Translations under genes and position numbers: made by a program
Notes under the pieces: generated by a model
What the model was told of the DNA's origin: nothing
What the model saw: the letters and a program-made list of their open reading frames with translations, nothing else
Databases searched by the model: none
Assembly (NCBI GenBank): GCA_036675345.1
Contig: JAKFFE010000040.1
Span: 22,730-86,729 of the forward strand
DNA length: 64,000 bases
Reading direction: 5' to 3'
Origin: JALYOC01 sp036675345
GTDB lineage: Bacteria > Myxococcota > Myxococcia > Myxococcales > Myxococcaceae
Shown here: piece after piece, positions 25,362 to 34,294 of the stretch
Position numbering within the stretch: position 1 is the first letter of the stretch
Layout of the letters: each line of letters starts with the position of its first letter

Positions 25362-26053
25362 CCGCCCGAGACCCGCCGCGCCGCCTTGAGGCCGTCCTCG
25401 TCCGCCACCACCTGCCCCGCCTCCAGCCGCAGGGTCCGCTTCTGGTAGCGGGAGAGCAGCGAGGTGTCGTGGGTGGCCACCAGCACCGTGGTCCCCCGCA
25501 CGTTCACGTCGCAGAGCAGATCCATGATCTCCACCGTCAGCGCCGGATCCAGGTTCCCGGTGGGCTCGTCCGCCAGCAGGATGGTGGGGTCGTTGACCAG
25601 CGCCCGGGCGATCACCACCCGCTGCTGCTCCCCGCCGGAGAGCCGCATCGGCGAGGAGTCCGCCTTGTGCTGCAGGCCCACCAGCTTCAACATCCGCATC
25701 ACCCGCTCCCGACACTCGGCCCGGGGGACCCCCAGCACGTCCAGGGTGAAGGCCACGTTCTCCGCCACCGTCCGGCTGGGCAGCAGCTTGAAGTCCTGGA
25801 ACACCACCCCGATGTTGCGGCGCAGGTAGGGAACCGCCGACTCGCGGATGCGGGCGATGTTCCGGCCCCCGACCAGGATCTGCCCCTTGGTGGCCTTCTC
25901 CGCGCAGAAGATCAGCTTCATCAGCGTGGTCTTGCCGGCGCCGGAGGGGCCGGTGAGGAAGACGAACTCACCCTTCCTCACGTGGAGGTTGATGTCCGAC
26001 AAGGAAGGCGGGTCGCCGGGATAGGCCTTGTAGACGTGGAACATCTGGATCAT
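25358..26053 (-). CDS. ftsE: Cell division ATP-binding protein FtsE
   Basis: This 231-residue ABC ATPase starts MIQMFHVYKAYPGD, typical of FtsE. Walker A is GPSGAGKTT (35-43), the Q-loop FQDFKLL, the signature LSGGEQQR, Walker B LLADEPTGNLDP and the switch His in VATHD. With FtsX it forms the complex that couples cytokinesis to septal wall hydrolysis. The ATG at 26053 is chosen by homology. It begins the leftward block and is divergent from an OmpA-like gene, with 145 bases between. Confidence 0.95.
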   Translation of the reverse strand: MIQMFHVYKAYPGDPPSLSDINLHVRKGEFVFLTGPSGAGKTTLMKLIFCAEKATKGQILVGGRNIARIRESAVPYLRRNIGVVFQDFKLLPSRTVAENVAFTLDVLGVPRAECRERVMRMLKLVGLQHKADSSPMRLSGGEQQRVVIARALVNDPTILLADEPTGNLDPALTVEIMDLLCDVNVRGTTVLVATHDTSLLSRYQKRTLRLEAGQVVADEDGLKAARRVSGG

Positions 26054-26143
26054 GACTGGACGGCATCTTGGCCCATCTCGGCTGCGGCTCCGAATCTTGG
26101 ACCGCGATGCCTGGTGGCAGGGCAGCCACACAAGCTGCGGGAT

Positions 26144-26159
26144 TTACGAACTTCCGTAA
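26144..26159. promoter_or_regulatory. Short AT-richer inverted repeat between ftsE and the OmpA-like gene
   Basis: TTACG-N6-CGTAA stands out in this GC-rich divergent region, about 40 bases upstream of the OmpA-like start. It could be an operator or a promoter element. No matching second copy was found. Confidence 0.3.
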
Positions 26160-26198
26160 GATGCGCCGCTTCGTAGCCCCAAACAGGAGAACTGAAGA

Positions 26199-27038
26199 AT
26201 GGACTCGACCGAATCCAGCCAGGAAGTGCGGACCCAGCGCTCCAGTGGTCTGCCGTGGGTGTTGTTCTTCCTCACCCTCGGGCTGGCCGCCGCCGCGGTG
26301 TACTTCGGCTACGGCCTGCTGCAGGACGAACGGACCAAGAACGCCACCGCGCTGGCCGCCAGTGAAGGAGCGGTGGGCAAGCTGCGGGAGATGGAGGCGA
26401 AGCTGGCCGGCAGCGAGGGCGCCCTGACCGCGCTGCAGGCGGAGAAGAGCGCGCTGGCCGCGGACCTGGCCGCCAAGGAGGAGGAGCTGGCCAAGCTCAA
26501 GCTCACCTATGACAGCCTCAACGAGAAGCTGACCGCGGAGATCCAGAGCGGCGACATCCAGCTCACCCAGACCGGGGAGCGGATCCAGGTGGATCTGATC
26601 GACAAGATCCTCTTCGACTCCGGCAAGGCGGAGATCAGCGAGAAGGGCAAGGAGGTCCTCTCCCGGCTCGGCTCGGCGATCGCCGGGGTGGAGAACAAGC
26701 TGATCCAGGTCTCCGGGCACACCGACGACAGCCCGATCGTGAAGGACCTGCGCGACACCTACCCCACCAACTGGGAGCTCTCCTCGGCCCGGGCGGTGAA
26801 CGTGGTCCGGCACCTCTCCGAGAAGGGGAAGGTGCCCTCCCGGCGCCTGGTGGCGGCCGGCTACGGCCAGTTCCAGCCGGTGTCCTCCAACCGGGACCAC
26901 GCCGGCCGGGCCCGCAACCGCCGGATCGAGATCCTGCTGATGCCGGTGATCGACCCCAAGCCCACCGACGTGAAGGCCACCGCCGCCAAGGGTTCCACCC
27001 CCGGCAACGTCCGGCCGGCGTCCGGAACGGCGAAATAG
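26199..27038 (+). CDS. OmpA/MotB-type peptidoglycan-binding membrane protein
   Basis: This 279-residue protein has an N-terminal membrane anchor (LPWVLFFLTLGLAAAAVYFGYGL), a coiled coil of about residues 45-115 and an OmpA-like domain: GERIQVDLIDKILFDSGKAEIS, VSGHTDDSPI, NWELSSARAVNVVRHL and GYGQFQP with SNRDHAGRARNRRIEI. The anchor-plus-coil layout resembles MotB or stand-alone anchored OmpA proteins more than Pal lipoproteins. No MotA is adjacent. It probably binds peptidoglycan from the periplasmic side. AGGAGA lies ten bases upstream of the ATG. An ABC transporter operon begins 21 bases downstream. Confidence 0.88.
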   Translation: MDSTESSQEVRTQRSSGLPWVLFFLTLGLAAAAVYFGYGLLQDERTKNATALAASEGAVGKLREMEAKLAGSEGALTALQAEKSALAADLAAKEEELAKLKLTYDSLNEKLTAEIQSGDIQLTQTGERIQVDLIDKILFDSGKAEISEKGKEVLSRLGSAIAGVENKLIQVSGHTDDSPIVKDLRDTYPTNWELSSARAVNVVRHLSEKGKVPSRRLVAAGYGQFQPVSSNRDHAGRARNRRIEILLMPVIDPKPTDVKATAAKGSTPGNVRPASGTAK

Positions 27039-27059
27039 GTTCAGGGGTCCCAACGTACC

Positions 27060-27983
27060 GTGGCCGTGCTCGCCATCGAGGCCGTGGGCCTCGCCAAGAC
27101 CTACCGGGGACCCTTCCGCAAGAGCGGCCAACGCGCGTTGGACGGGTTGGATCTGCGCGTGGAGCAGGGAACCGCCTTCGGACTGATCGGCCCCAACGGG
27201 GCCGGGAAGACCACCTTCATCAAGATCCTGCTGGGAGTGGTCCGCCCGGATCAGGGCACGGTCCGGCTGCTGGGGTCGCCCCCGGAGGAGTTGGAGGTCC
27301 GCCGCCGGATCGGCTACCTGCCCGAGCGGCTGCACCTCCCCCACGCCTGGAAGCCGGTGGAGTTCCTGGCCAGCATCTCCCGGCTCAAGCAGCTGGCCTT
27401 GCCCCGTTCGGAGCTGCTGGCCCTGGTGGAGCGGGTGGGCCTGGCCGACGCGGTGGACCGCAAGATCGGCGGCTTCTCCAAGGGGATGCGTCAGCGGCTG
27501 GGGCTGGCCGCGGCGCTGCTGGGCAAGCCGGATCTCTTGATCCTGGATGAGCCCACCGATGGGATCGATCCGTTGGGTCGGGTGGAGGTGCGCCGGCTGT
27601 TGACCGAGGAGGTGGCGCGCGGGGCGACCCTGTTCCTCAACTCCCACCTGCTGGCAGAGACCGAACGGGTGTGCGGGCGGGTCGGAATCCTGACCCACGG
27701 TCGGCTGGTGCAGGAGGGGAAGCTGGAGACCCTGTGCCGGACCACCACCCGGTGGGCGGTGCGGTTCGCCCCCGGCGCCGAGGAGTCCGCGCTGCGGGCG
27801 CTGGGCTTTGAACCCGCGGCCCAGGGATGGACCTGCGAGGCGGCCACCCCGGATGCGCTCAACGCGCTGCTGGACGGGGCGCGCCGGGCGGGCGCCCTGC
27901 TGGTGGGGCTGGAGCAGGACAGCCGCGACCTGGAGGATGTGTTGGCGGACGCGGTGAAGGCCGGACAGCGGGAGGCAGCGTGA
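27060..27983 (+). CDS. ABC transporter ATP-binding protein (CcmA/GldA-type)
   Basis: This 307-residue ATPase has Walker A GPNGAGKTT (44-52), signature FSKGMRQRLGLA, Walker B LLILDEPTDGIDP and H-loop NSHLL. The C-terminal about 80 residues form an extension common to COG1131 exporters. Its stop overlaps the GTG start of the permease gene (GTGA), so the two are coupled. The substrate is unknown. Antibiotic, lipid or protein export are all possible for this class. The start is GTG at 27060. Confidence 0.9.
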   Translation: MAVLAIEAVGLAKTYRGPFRKSGQRALDGLDLRVEQGTAFGLIGPNGAGKTTFIKILLGVVRPDQGTVRLLGSPPEELEVRRRIGYLPERLHLPHAWKPVEFLASISRLKQLALPRSELLALVERVGLADAVDRKIGGFSKGMRQRLGLAAALLGKPDLLILDEPTDGIDPLGRVEVRRLLTEEVARGATLFLNSHLLAETERVCGRVGILTHGRLVQEGKLETLCRTTTRWAVRFAPGAEESALRALGFEPAAQGWTCEAATPDALNALLDGARRAGALLVGLEQDSRDLEDVLADAVKAGQREAA

Positions 27984-28816
27984 GGACCACCCTGGCGGTG
28001 GCGGCGGATCTGCTGCGCGAGGCCCGGAGCCGCAAGTGGTTCCTGGGGCTGGCGGTGGCGATCACCCTGGTGCTGGTCACCCTGGGCTTCTCGCTCAAGC
28101 TGGAGGTGGTGGATGGCGCCCTGGCCGCCAGCCGGCTGTTCGGGAAGATGATGCGCAACGACATCCGGTCGGTGGACGTGGCCCTGCGCCCGCTGCTGCA
28201 GGCCGCGGCCTACGCGATCTTCTACGTGGGGCTGGTGTTCGGGATCGTGGCCACCGCGGACTTCGCCCCCAGCCTGCTCTCGCCGGGGCGGATCGAACAC
28301 CTGCTGGCTCAGCCGGTCCGCCGCTGGGAGCTGTTGTTGGGGACCTTCCTGGGAGTGATGGCCCTGTCCCTGATGGCCTCGCTCTACGGGGCGGTGGGCC
28401 TGACCCTGATCCTGGGGGTGAAGGCCCAGCTGTGGAGCTGGGGGTTGATCCTGGCCGCGCTGCTGGCCGCGGTGAACTTCTGCGCGGTCTACGCGGCGAT
28501 GCTCACCGCCGCCCTCTTCGCCCGCAGCGCGGCGGTCTCCGCGGCGGTGGGCTTTGCGATCTTCATCTCGGGGATCTTCGCCGGCAACCGCCACGAGCTG
28601 ATCCCGATGTTCGAGCCCGGCGTGGGGCGCACGGTCTTCTCCGCCTACACCCTGGTCATCCCCCGCATCTCCGCGCTGGCCACCGCGGCGTCGGATCTGG
28701 CCGCCTCCACCCCGCTGCAGCTGCGTTCGCTCACCAGCCTGCTCCTGGGGATGGTGGTGTTCGGGATGGGCGTGCTGGCCCTGGGCGTGTACCGGTTCGA
28801 GCAGAAGGACTTCTGA
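27980..28816 (+). CDS. ABC-2 type permease (NosY-like)
   Basis: This 278-residue membrane protein has six predicted membrane segments: WFLGLAVAITLVLVTLGF, AIFYVGLVFGIVATADF, LGTFLGVMALSLMASLYGA, WSWGLILAALLAAVNF, AAVSAAVGFAIFISGIFAG and SLLLGMVVFGMGVLALGVY. SLLSPGRIEHLLAQPV is a typical coupling region of COG1277 permeases. The GTG at 27980 has GGGAGG upstream and overlaps the ATPase stop. It is the partner of the preceding ATPase. Confidence 0.88.
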   Translation: MRTTLAVAADLLREARSRKWFLGLAVAITLVLVTLGFSLKLEVVDGALAASRLFGKMMRNDIRSVDVALRPLLQAAAYAIFYVGLVFGIVATADFAPSLLSPGRIEHLLAQPVRRWELLLGTFLGVMALSLMASLYGAVGLTLILGVKAQLWSWGLILAALLAAVNFCAVYAAMLTAALFARSAAVSAAVGFAIFISGIFAGNRHELIPMFEPGVGRTVFSAYTLVIPRISALATAASDLAASTPLQLRSLTSLLLGMVVFGMGVLALGVYRFEQKDF

Positions 28817-28818
28817 TC

Positions 28819-29937
28819 ATGAAGCAACGCCGCTGGCTGATTGCCGCCCTCCTGCTGATCGCCGCCGCCACCGCCCTGATGCTGTACGCGGAGGAGCCGC
28901 AGCCGGAGAAGGAGGAGGTGGCGGTCACCTTCCCCCGCCAGTTCGACGACAAGCACACCCAGCGGATGCGCGAGCGGCGCACCCTGGCGGTGATCGACCC
29001 GGAGGTGGAGGGCGAGGAGAAGCCCTCCCGACCGGCCCGGCCCCGCGACCCGGTGCTGGCGGCGCTGGCCTCCGGTGCCCGGTCCGCGGTGGTGGTGGAG
29101 GCCAACGCCCTGCGCAACTCCCCCATCGGCGAGCTGCTGCTGGAGTGCCTGATGTCCCGCGGGCGCAAGAACCCGATCACCGAACTCAAGGAGCGCGCCG
29201 GGGTGGACATCCTCCAGGACCTGGACCGGGTGGCGATGACCGAGCACGGGGTGGTGATGTCCGGCCACTTCGAGAACGCCCGCTGGCAGGAGATGCTGGG
29301 GGACCAGGTCCGCTCCTCCCGCTACGGAGACCAGGGCACCGTGTATCAGCTGCCGGTCAGCCGGGACGGCGGCAGCCCGGCCGGGTACCTGGTCAGTTGG
29401 GGCAGCCAGATGATGATGTTCGCCCAGGACGAGGCGCAGGCCCAGGCCGCGGTGGACCGGCTGGAGGGCCGCGCCGAGAGCACCCCGATCCTCAGCGAAG
29501 ATCAGTCCTACGGTGAGATCTACGGCGTCCTCGACGCGGAGGATCTGGCCAAGCTGTTCCCCCAGGACCAGGCCGAGCTGGCCACCCGGTTCCGGGACGC
29601 CGCCCAGCAGGTGGAGCTGCACGTGGACGCCTCCCGGGACGTGGGGATCGTGGCCAACGTGAAGGGCGAGGACGCCTCCCAGGTGGAGGATCTGGGCAAG
29701 TCCCTGGGCGGCCTGCTGGCCACCGCCCGGATCAAGTCCCAGCTGGAGAACGAGACCGAGCTGACCGAGTTCCTGGACCTGGCCCGGGTCCGCCCCCGCG
29801 CCGACGGGACCTTCGGGCTGGAGGTGGGCCTGCCACTGGAGCTGCTCCAGGAGCGGCTGGCCTTCTGTAAGGAGGAGAACCAGCGGCGGGCGCAGGAGCC
29901 GTCCGCGGCTCCGGCGGAGGCGGCGGTCAAGGAGTAG
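28819..29937 (+). CDS. Membrane-anchored protein of unknown function next to the ABC transporter
   Basis: This 372-residue protein has a signal anchor (RWLIAALLLIAAATALMLYA), a charged Arg/Glu/Pro linker to about residue 75 and a soluble domain (AVVVEANALRNSPIGELL, RVAMTEHGVVMSGHF, YGEIYGVLDAEDLAKLFPQD, VELHVDASRDVGIVANVKG). The end is Ala/Glu-rich. I do not recognise a family. The repeated pattern of a short beta strand followed by an amphipathic helix suggests two related halves. It begins two bases after the permease stop, so it is almost certainly co-expressed with the ABC pair and may act as an accessory factor. Confidence 0.75.
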   Translation: MKQRRWLIAALLLIAAATALMLYAEEPQPEKEEVAVTFPRQFDDKHTQRMRERRTLAVIDPEVEGEEKPSRPARPRDPVLAALASGARSAVVVEANALRNSPIGELLLECLMSRGRKNPITELKERAGVDILQDLDRVAMTEHGVVMSGHFENARWQEMLGDQVRSSRYGDQGTVYQLPVSRDGGSPAGYLVSWGSQMMMFAQDEAQAQAAVDRLEGRAESTPILSEDQSYGEIYGVLDAEDLAKLFPQDQAELATRFRDAAQQVELHVDASRDVGIVANVKGEDASQVEDLGKSLGGLLATARIKSQLENETELTEFLDLARVRPRADGTFGLEVGLPLELLQERLAFCKEENQRRAQEPSAAPAEAAVKE

Positions 29938-29962
29938 CCGGCCGCCTCCGGGAAAAGAGCGT

Positions 29963-29981
29963 CCGACGGGTGACCGTCCGG
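29963..29981 (+). terminator. Weak hairpin after the ABC transporter operon
   Basis: CCGACGG and CCGTCCGG around GTGA can form a hairpin with one mismatch or bulge. It lies 26 bases after the stop of the membrane-anchored protein. There is no T-tract. Confidence 0.25.
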
Positions 29982-30066
29982 GCGTGGGTCGCGTATCGTC
30001 GGGAAACCTTTCCAGTCCAATGTGTGGGCGCGCCCAGTCGGCGTCCCCTCCAGAGGAGACGTGCCC

Positions 30067-31125
30067 GTGATTGATCCTGCTCTCCGCCGCCCCGTGACCC
30101 CGGTCCAGAACGCGCCCACCGAGGCCGCGGCTGCCCCTTCCAGCGCGCCCACCACCGCCCCCACGCCCTTCCTCCGGGACACCCTGGAGGTGGCCAAGCG
30201 CGCCGGCCCGGTGAACCTCAGCGGGCTGGGGAAGGTGCTCTCCGACGGGCTCTCCGCGCTGCTGGGTCGAGCTCCCTCCGAGGCCACCGCCAACGGTCCC
30301 CGGTTGCTGCACCTGGAGGCCGGCTGGACCCCGCAGGGCCAGGGCTACGACGCCAAGCGGCAGGAGGTGCTCACCACCTATTACGACGAGAGCGGCGTGC
30401 TGCTCTCGGTGCAGGACAAGAACTCCGGCCAGGAGACCCAGCAGGCCCGGTTGGGAGGACTGGGCCCCAACGGCCCCGCGCCCAGCCACGGCGGAGGCGT
30501 CTCCACCGACGGCGAGTTCGTCTATGTCTCCGACACCCGGAACATCTTCGTCTACCGCCGCGAGGAGCTGGAGAACGCGAAGCAGGGCACCCCGGTCAAC
30601 GCCTTCCAGGTGATGCCGGTGCCCAACCCCGATCAGCTCAAGGATCCGGCCACCGGGATCGATCTGGTCTCCGCCGGCAGCTTCATGACCGTGAAGGACG
30701 GCTTCGCGTACATCGGGGCCTACAGCAAGGACGGGGATGGCAAGGTGGGCGCGGTGTGGCGGTACGAGCTGGACGAGCAGACCGGCGCCCTGATCGAAGA
30801 CTCGCGGCAGGGGCCGATCCGCGCGCCCGACCGCGCCCAGGGGATGACCGTGGTCGACGGCGCGCTGCTGTTCACCACCGGGGACCGGAAGCTGGTCTAC
30901 CAGCCGATCGATCCCCGCACCGACGTCTTCCAGGCCGACCTGGCCGACCGGAAGGAGATCAGCAACGGGCTGATCGATCCCTACGCCCAGGGCGTGAACG
31001 TGATCGATGGCGAGGTGTGGGTGACCTACGAGAGCGGGTCGGAGAAGTACCGCGACAAGCTCAACCCGCCCTTCAAGCCCCGGGAGCACATCCAGCGGAT
31101 CCCGCTGGAGCTGCTGGACCTCTAG
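30067..31125 (+). CDS. Propeller-like protein of unknown function, 352 aa
   Basis: After an Ala/Pro/Thr-rich N-terminal 50 residues comes a domain built of repeated beta hairpins: GEFVYVSDTRNIFVYRREEL, KDGFAYIGAYSKDGDGKVGAVWRYEL, VVDGALLFTTGDRKLVYQPI and VIDGEVWVTYESGSEKY. The pattern suggests a partial beta-propeller. There is no signal peptide or membrane segment. The GTG at 30067 has GAGGAG eight bases upstream; a GTG at 30061 is too close to it. It is separated from the previous gene by about 130 bases and probably has its own promoter. The function is not known. Confidence 0.7.
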   Translation: MIDPALRRPVTPVQNAPTEAAAAPSSAPTTAPTPFLRDTLEVAKRAGPVNLSGLGKVLSDGLSALLGRAPSEATANGPRLLHLEAGWTPQGQGYDAKRQEVLTTYYDESGVLLSVQDKNSGQETQQARLGGLGPNGPAPSHGGGVSTDGEFVYVSDTRNIFVYRREELENAKQGTPVNAFQVMPVPNPDQLKDPATGIDLVSAGSFMTVKDGFAYIGAYSKDGDGKVGAVWRYELDEQTGALIEDSRQGPIRAPDRAQGMTVVDGALLFTTGDRKLVYQPIDPRTDVFQADLADRKEISNGLIDPYAQGVNVIDGEVWVTYESGSEKYRDKLNPPFKPREHIQRIPLELLDL

Positions 31126-31212
31126 CCCTGCTCGGAGGGCCCCTCGCGACGGGGGGACCCTGCTAGAACGCCCCCCGAAAAGGAGCACCCCACGGGCGGA
31201 GCAGACCCAGAA

Positions 31213-32673
31213 TTGCGCGAGGGATGGCGGGCCAAGGTCCGTCCGCTGCCGCTGGGGGTGGGCCTGCTGCTGGCCGCGGCCATCGCCCTCCTCCCCTCTC
31301 CGCTGCACCGGATCGAGGGCTTTGGTGATCGCCCCGCCCTGGCGGCGGCGGTCTCCTTCCTGATGGCCGCGTGGTGGTTCACCGACGCGCTGCCGATGGG
31401 CTGGACCGCGTGTCTGCCCCTGCTGCTGTTCCCGCTCCTGAACGTTTTTGGTGCCCCGCTGCCCCAGGCCGTGACCCGTTCGGCCGCTCCCTACCTGGAC
31501 GCGTACATCTTCATGTTCTTCGGCGGGATGGTGGTGGGCACCGCGATGGAGCTGTGGGGGCTGCACCGGCGGATCGCTTTGCACATCATGCGCGCGGTGG
31601 GCACCACTCCCCGACGGCTGCTGTTCGGGGTGCTGGTCTCCACCGCGGCGATCTCGATGTGGATCTCCAACACCGCCACCGCGGTGATGATGCTGCCGAT
31701 CGGGATGGCGCTGATCGCCCAGCTGGAGCACGCGGAGGGCGGCACCCGGCTGCCCAACTTCGGCGCCGCGGTGATGCTGTCCATCGCCTTCGGCGCCAAC
31801 CTGGGCGGGATCGGGACCAAGATCGGCACCCCCACCAACTCGGTGTTCCTGGGCTTCCTCTCCCAGGAGCTGGGGATGGAGATCAGCTTCCTCAAGTACG
31901 CGGCGCTGAGCATGCCGTTCGTGGCCCTGATGCTCCCCCTGGCCTGGTGGGTGCTGTGGCAGCTGGGGAAGCGGGACCGGCTGGCCCATCCCCAGGGGCG
32001 CGAGGTGCTGGACCGGGAGTTGACCGCGATGGGCCCGCTGGTGGGCCGGGAGCGCCAGGTGGCGGTGGTGTTCGCGGTGACCGCGTTGCTGTGGATCCTG
32101 GCCGACCCGCTGCGCAGCGCCACCGGGAAGGACCTCTCGTCCCTGCTGGGATTCAAGCTGGCGGGGAAGCACTACGAGGCGGGGATCGCGCTCCTGGCCG
32201 CGGGGGTGATCGCCGTGTTGGGGGCGGTGAACCTCCAGGCGATCCGCCGGCTGCCCTGGAGCACCCTGCTGTTGATGGGCGGCAGCTTCGCGATGGCGGA
32301 GGGAATCTCCGGCAGCGGGCTGGCGGAGTGGATGGCGTTGCAGCTCTCCAGCCTCTCCCAGCTCTCGCTGTTCGCCCAGATCGGCCTGGCCGCCGCGGCC
32401 TCGGTGGGGCTCTCGGCGGTGGCCAGCAACACCGCCACCATCAACGTGATGCTCAACGTGCTGCCCCGGTCGCTTCCGGTGCTGTTCGGCAGCACCATCG
32501 CCGCGTCCTGTGATTTCGCCCTCCCCGCCGGCACCCCGCCCAACGCGATCGTCTTTGGCAGCGGCTACATCCGGCTGCGGACGATGATGAAGGTCGGGGG
32601 GCTGATGGACCTGATCGCGGTGGTGGCGATCACCCTCTACATCGCCTGGGTGATCGCCCCCTTGCTGGGCTGA
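31213..32673 (+). CDS. Divalent anion:sodium symporter (DASS/SLC13) family transporter
   Basis: This protein of about 486 residues has twelve or more hydrophobic segments and the paired SNT motifs that form the sodium and substrate sites of DASS carriers: ISNTATAVMMLP in the first half and ASNTATINVMLN in the second. GTKIGTPTNSV and LPAGTPPNAIVFGSGY are the matching repeat loops. Such proteins import dicarboxylates, tricarboxylates or sulfate; the substrate here is open. The start is uncertain: the TTG at 31213 is the earliest, with GGAG further upstream. Confidence 0.88.
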   Translation: MREGWRAKVRPLPLGVGLLLAAAIALLPSPLHRIEGFGDRPALAAAVSFLMAAWWFTDALPMGWTACLPLLLFPLLNVFGAPLPQAVTRSAAPYLDAYIFMFFGGMVVGTAMELWGLHRRIALHIMRAVGTTPRRLLFGVLVSTAAISMWISNTATAVMMLPIGMALIAQLEHAEGGTRLPNFGAAVMLSIAFGANLGGIGTKIGTPTNSVFLGFLSQELGMEISFLKYAALSMPFVALMLPLAWWVLWQLGKRDRLAHPQGREVLDRELTAMGPLVGRERQVAVVFAVTALLWILADPLRSATGKDLSSLLGFKLAGKHYEAGIALLAAGVIAVLGAVNLQAIRRLPWSTLLLMGGSFAMAEGISGSGLAEWMALQLSSLSQLSLFAQIGLAAAASVGLSAVASNTATINVMLNVLPRSLPVLFGSTIAASCDFALPAGTPPNAIVFGSGYIRLRTMMKVGGLMDLIAVVAITLYIAWVIAPLLG

Positions 32674-32677
32674 GACC

Positions 32678-33133
32678 TCAGAGGGACTTGAGGACCTTCA
32701 ACGCCTCTTCCACATGCCGGCTGGAGCTCAGCTGGCTGGAGAAGGCGTGGCGGACGATCCCCTGGCGGTCCACCACGAAGGTGACCCGGCCGGCCATCAA
32801 CCCGAACAGGCCCTTCTTCACGTTGTACTGGTTCGCCACCACCCCGCCCTTGTCGCTGGCCAGGATGAACGGCAGCCGGTGGTTGGTGGCGAAGGAGGCG
32901 TGGTCCTCGGCGGAGTCATTGCTGATCCCCACCACCTCCGCGCCCGCGGCCTTGAAGTCCTCGTAGGCGTCGCGAAAGGAGCAGGCCTCCGCGGTGCAGA
33001 TCGGGGTCTCGTCCTTGGGATAGAAATAGACGATCGCCGGGCCCCGGGTGAGCAGCTCGGAGAGCCGGACCTGGGTGCCGTCCTGCTTGGGGAGGGTGAA
33101 GTCGGGGGCGCGTTCTCCAACTGCGATTGCCAA
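32678..33133 (-). CDS. bcp: Thiol peroxidase of the Bcp/PrxQ peroxiredoxin family
   Basis: This 151-residue peroxiredoxin reduces hydroperoxides using a peroxidatic Cys46 in DETPICT and resolving Cys51 in EACSFRD, five residues apart as in PrxQ enzymes. VYFYPKDETPIC, VVGISNDS and RVTFVVDRQGIVRH are family blocks. I chose the TTG at 33133, which has GAGGT six bases upstream and gives a typical length; the longer frame to 33199 adds unconserved residues. It is convergent with the DASS transporter and divergent from rlmN. Confidence 0.92.
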   Translation of the reverse strand: MAIAVGERAPDFTLPKQDGTQVRLSELLTRGPAIVYFYPKDETPICTAEACSFRDAYEDFKAAGAEVVGISNDSAEDHASFATNHRLPFILASDKGGVVANQYNVKKGLFGLMAGRVTFVVDRQGIVRHAFSSQLSSSRHVEEALKVLKSL

Positions 33134-33240
33134 GGGTGACCTCTTCGGGGCGAAAGACCCGGACTGCGTAACGAAGCGAGCGGCCAGGGGCAATGCCATC
33201 GGGTGGAAAACCGCCCGGCGCCCGGGATAGAGGTACCGAC

Positions 33241-34278
33241 GTGGAAACCTCCGTCACCGAACGCCGCCTCCTCCTCGCCGGCCTGAGCCTCCCCGAGCTG
33301 GCCGGTCTGCTGGGCAGCCGGCCTCGCGCCCTGGAGGTGTTGAAGTGGATGCACTCCGGGCCGGAGGAGGGCTCGGTCCCGAAGATCTCCGCTGACAGCT
33401 GGAAGCTGTTGCTCACCCGCTGCCAGCTGCCCACCGCCGAGGTGGTGGAGCGGAGCGTCAGCGAGGACGGCACCACCAAGTTCCTGCTGGGATTCAACGG
33501 GGTGCAGGTGGAGACGGTGGCCATCCCCACCGAGGGGCGGACCACGATCTGCGTCTCCAGCCAGTCCGGCTGTTCCCGCAAGTGCGTGTTCTGCGCCACC
33601 GCCAAGATCGGGTTCAACCGCAACCTGGCCGCGGGGGAGATCCTCACCCAGTACCTGATCGCCGCCCGTGCGGCGCCGCCGGACGCCCCTGCCCGCAACG
33701 TGGTGTTCATGGGGATGGGCGAGCCGATGGACAACCTGGATCAGGTGCTGCACGCGGTGGAGCTGCTCACCCAGGCCCCGGCGCCGATGCTGCGGGCGGA
33801 GCGGGTCACCGTCTCCACCTCTGGCATCCTCCCCGGGATGGAGCGGTTCCTGCGCGAGGGGAAGGCCAGCCTGGCCCTGTCCCTCAACGCCACCACCGAC
33901 TCCCAGCGCGAGGCGCTGATGCCCCAGACCCGCCAGTATCCGATCGCGGCGTTGATGGACGCGCTGCGCGAGGACCGGATGCGCAACCCCAAGCGCTTCC
34001 ACTTCATCGAGTACGTGCTCTTCGACGGGGTGAACGACACCGACGAGGACGCGGACCGGATGGTGAAGCTGCTGGAGGGGACCAACTCCCGGGTGAACCT
34101 CATCCCCCACAACCCGTTCCCGGGCAGCCCGCTCAGCCCGCCGCGTCCGGAGCGGATGCTGGCGGTCCAGCAGCGGGTGGGCGCCGCCGGAATCCGCTGT
34201 CTGGTCCGGATGCCCCGCGGGCAGGAGATCAGCGCCGCCTGCGGACAGCTGGCCCGGCGGCGCGGCGAGACGACGTAG
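33241..34278 (+). CDS. rlmN: 23S rRNA (adenine-C2)/tRNA methyltransferase RlmN
   Basis: This 345-residue radical SAM enzyme methylates C2 of A2503 in 23S rRNA and A37 of some tRNAs. The iron-sulfur motif is C111-x3-C115-x2-C118 (SGCSRKCVFC). Two further catalytic cysteines are in place: C104, seven residues upstream as in the E. coli enzyme, and C320 in IRCLVRMPRGQEI. MGMGEPMDN and NPFPGSP are also typical. The GTG at 33241 has GAGGT six bases upstream. Confidence 0.95.
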   Translation: METSVTERRLLLAGLSLPELAGLLGSRPRALEVLKWMHSGPEEGSVPKISADSWKLLLTRCQLPTAEVVERSVSEDGTTKFLLGFNGVQVETVAIPTEGRTTICVSSQSGCSRKCVFCATAKIGFNRNLAAGEILTQYLIAARAAPPDAPARNVVFMGMGEPMDNLDQVLHAVELLTQAPAPMLRAERVTVSTSGILPGMERFLREGKASLALSLNATTDSQREALMPQTRQYPIAALMDALREDRMRNPKRFHFIEYVLFDGVNDTDEDADRMVKLLEGTNSRVNLIPHNPFPGSPLSPPRPERMLAVQQRVGAAGIRCLVRMPRGQEISAACGQLARRRGETT

Positions 34279-34294
34279 CGCTCAATTCGGCGGT

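Noticed and set aside
29990..30030. GGGAAACC-type sequence as an ECF sigma promoter for the propeller-like gene
   Set aside because: A GGAAA-CC-TTTCC palindrome is present, but no matching -10 GTC element at the right distance was found and no ECF sigma factor is encoded nearby.
28645..32172. A 1175-residue minus-strand open frame over the anchored protein, the propeller-like protein and the DASS transporter
   Set aside because: It crosses three real plus-strand genes and their gaps and shows no family motif.
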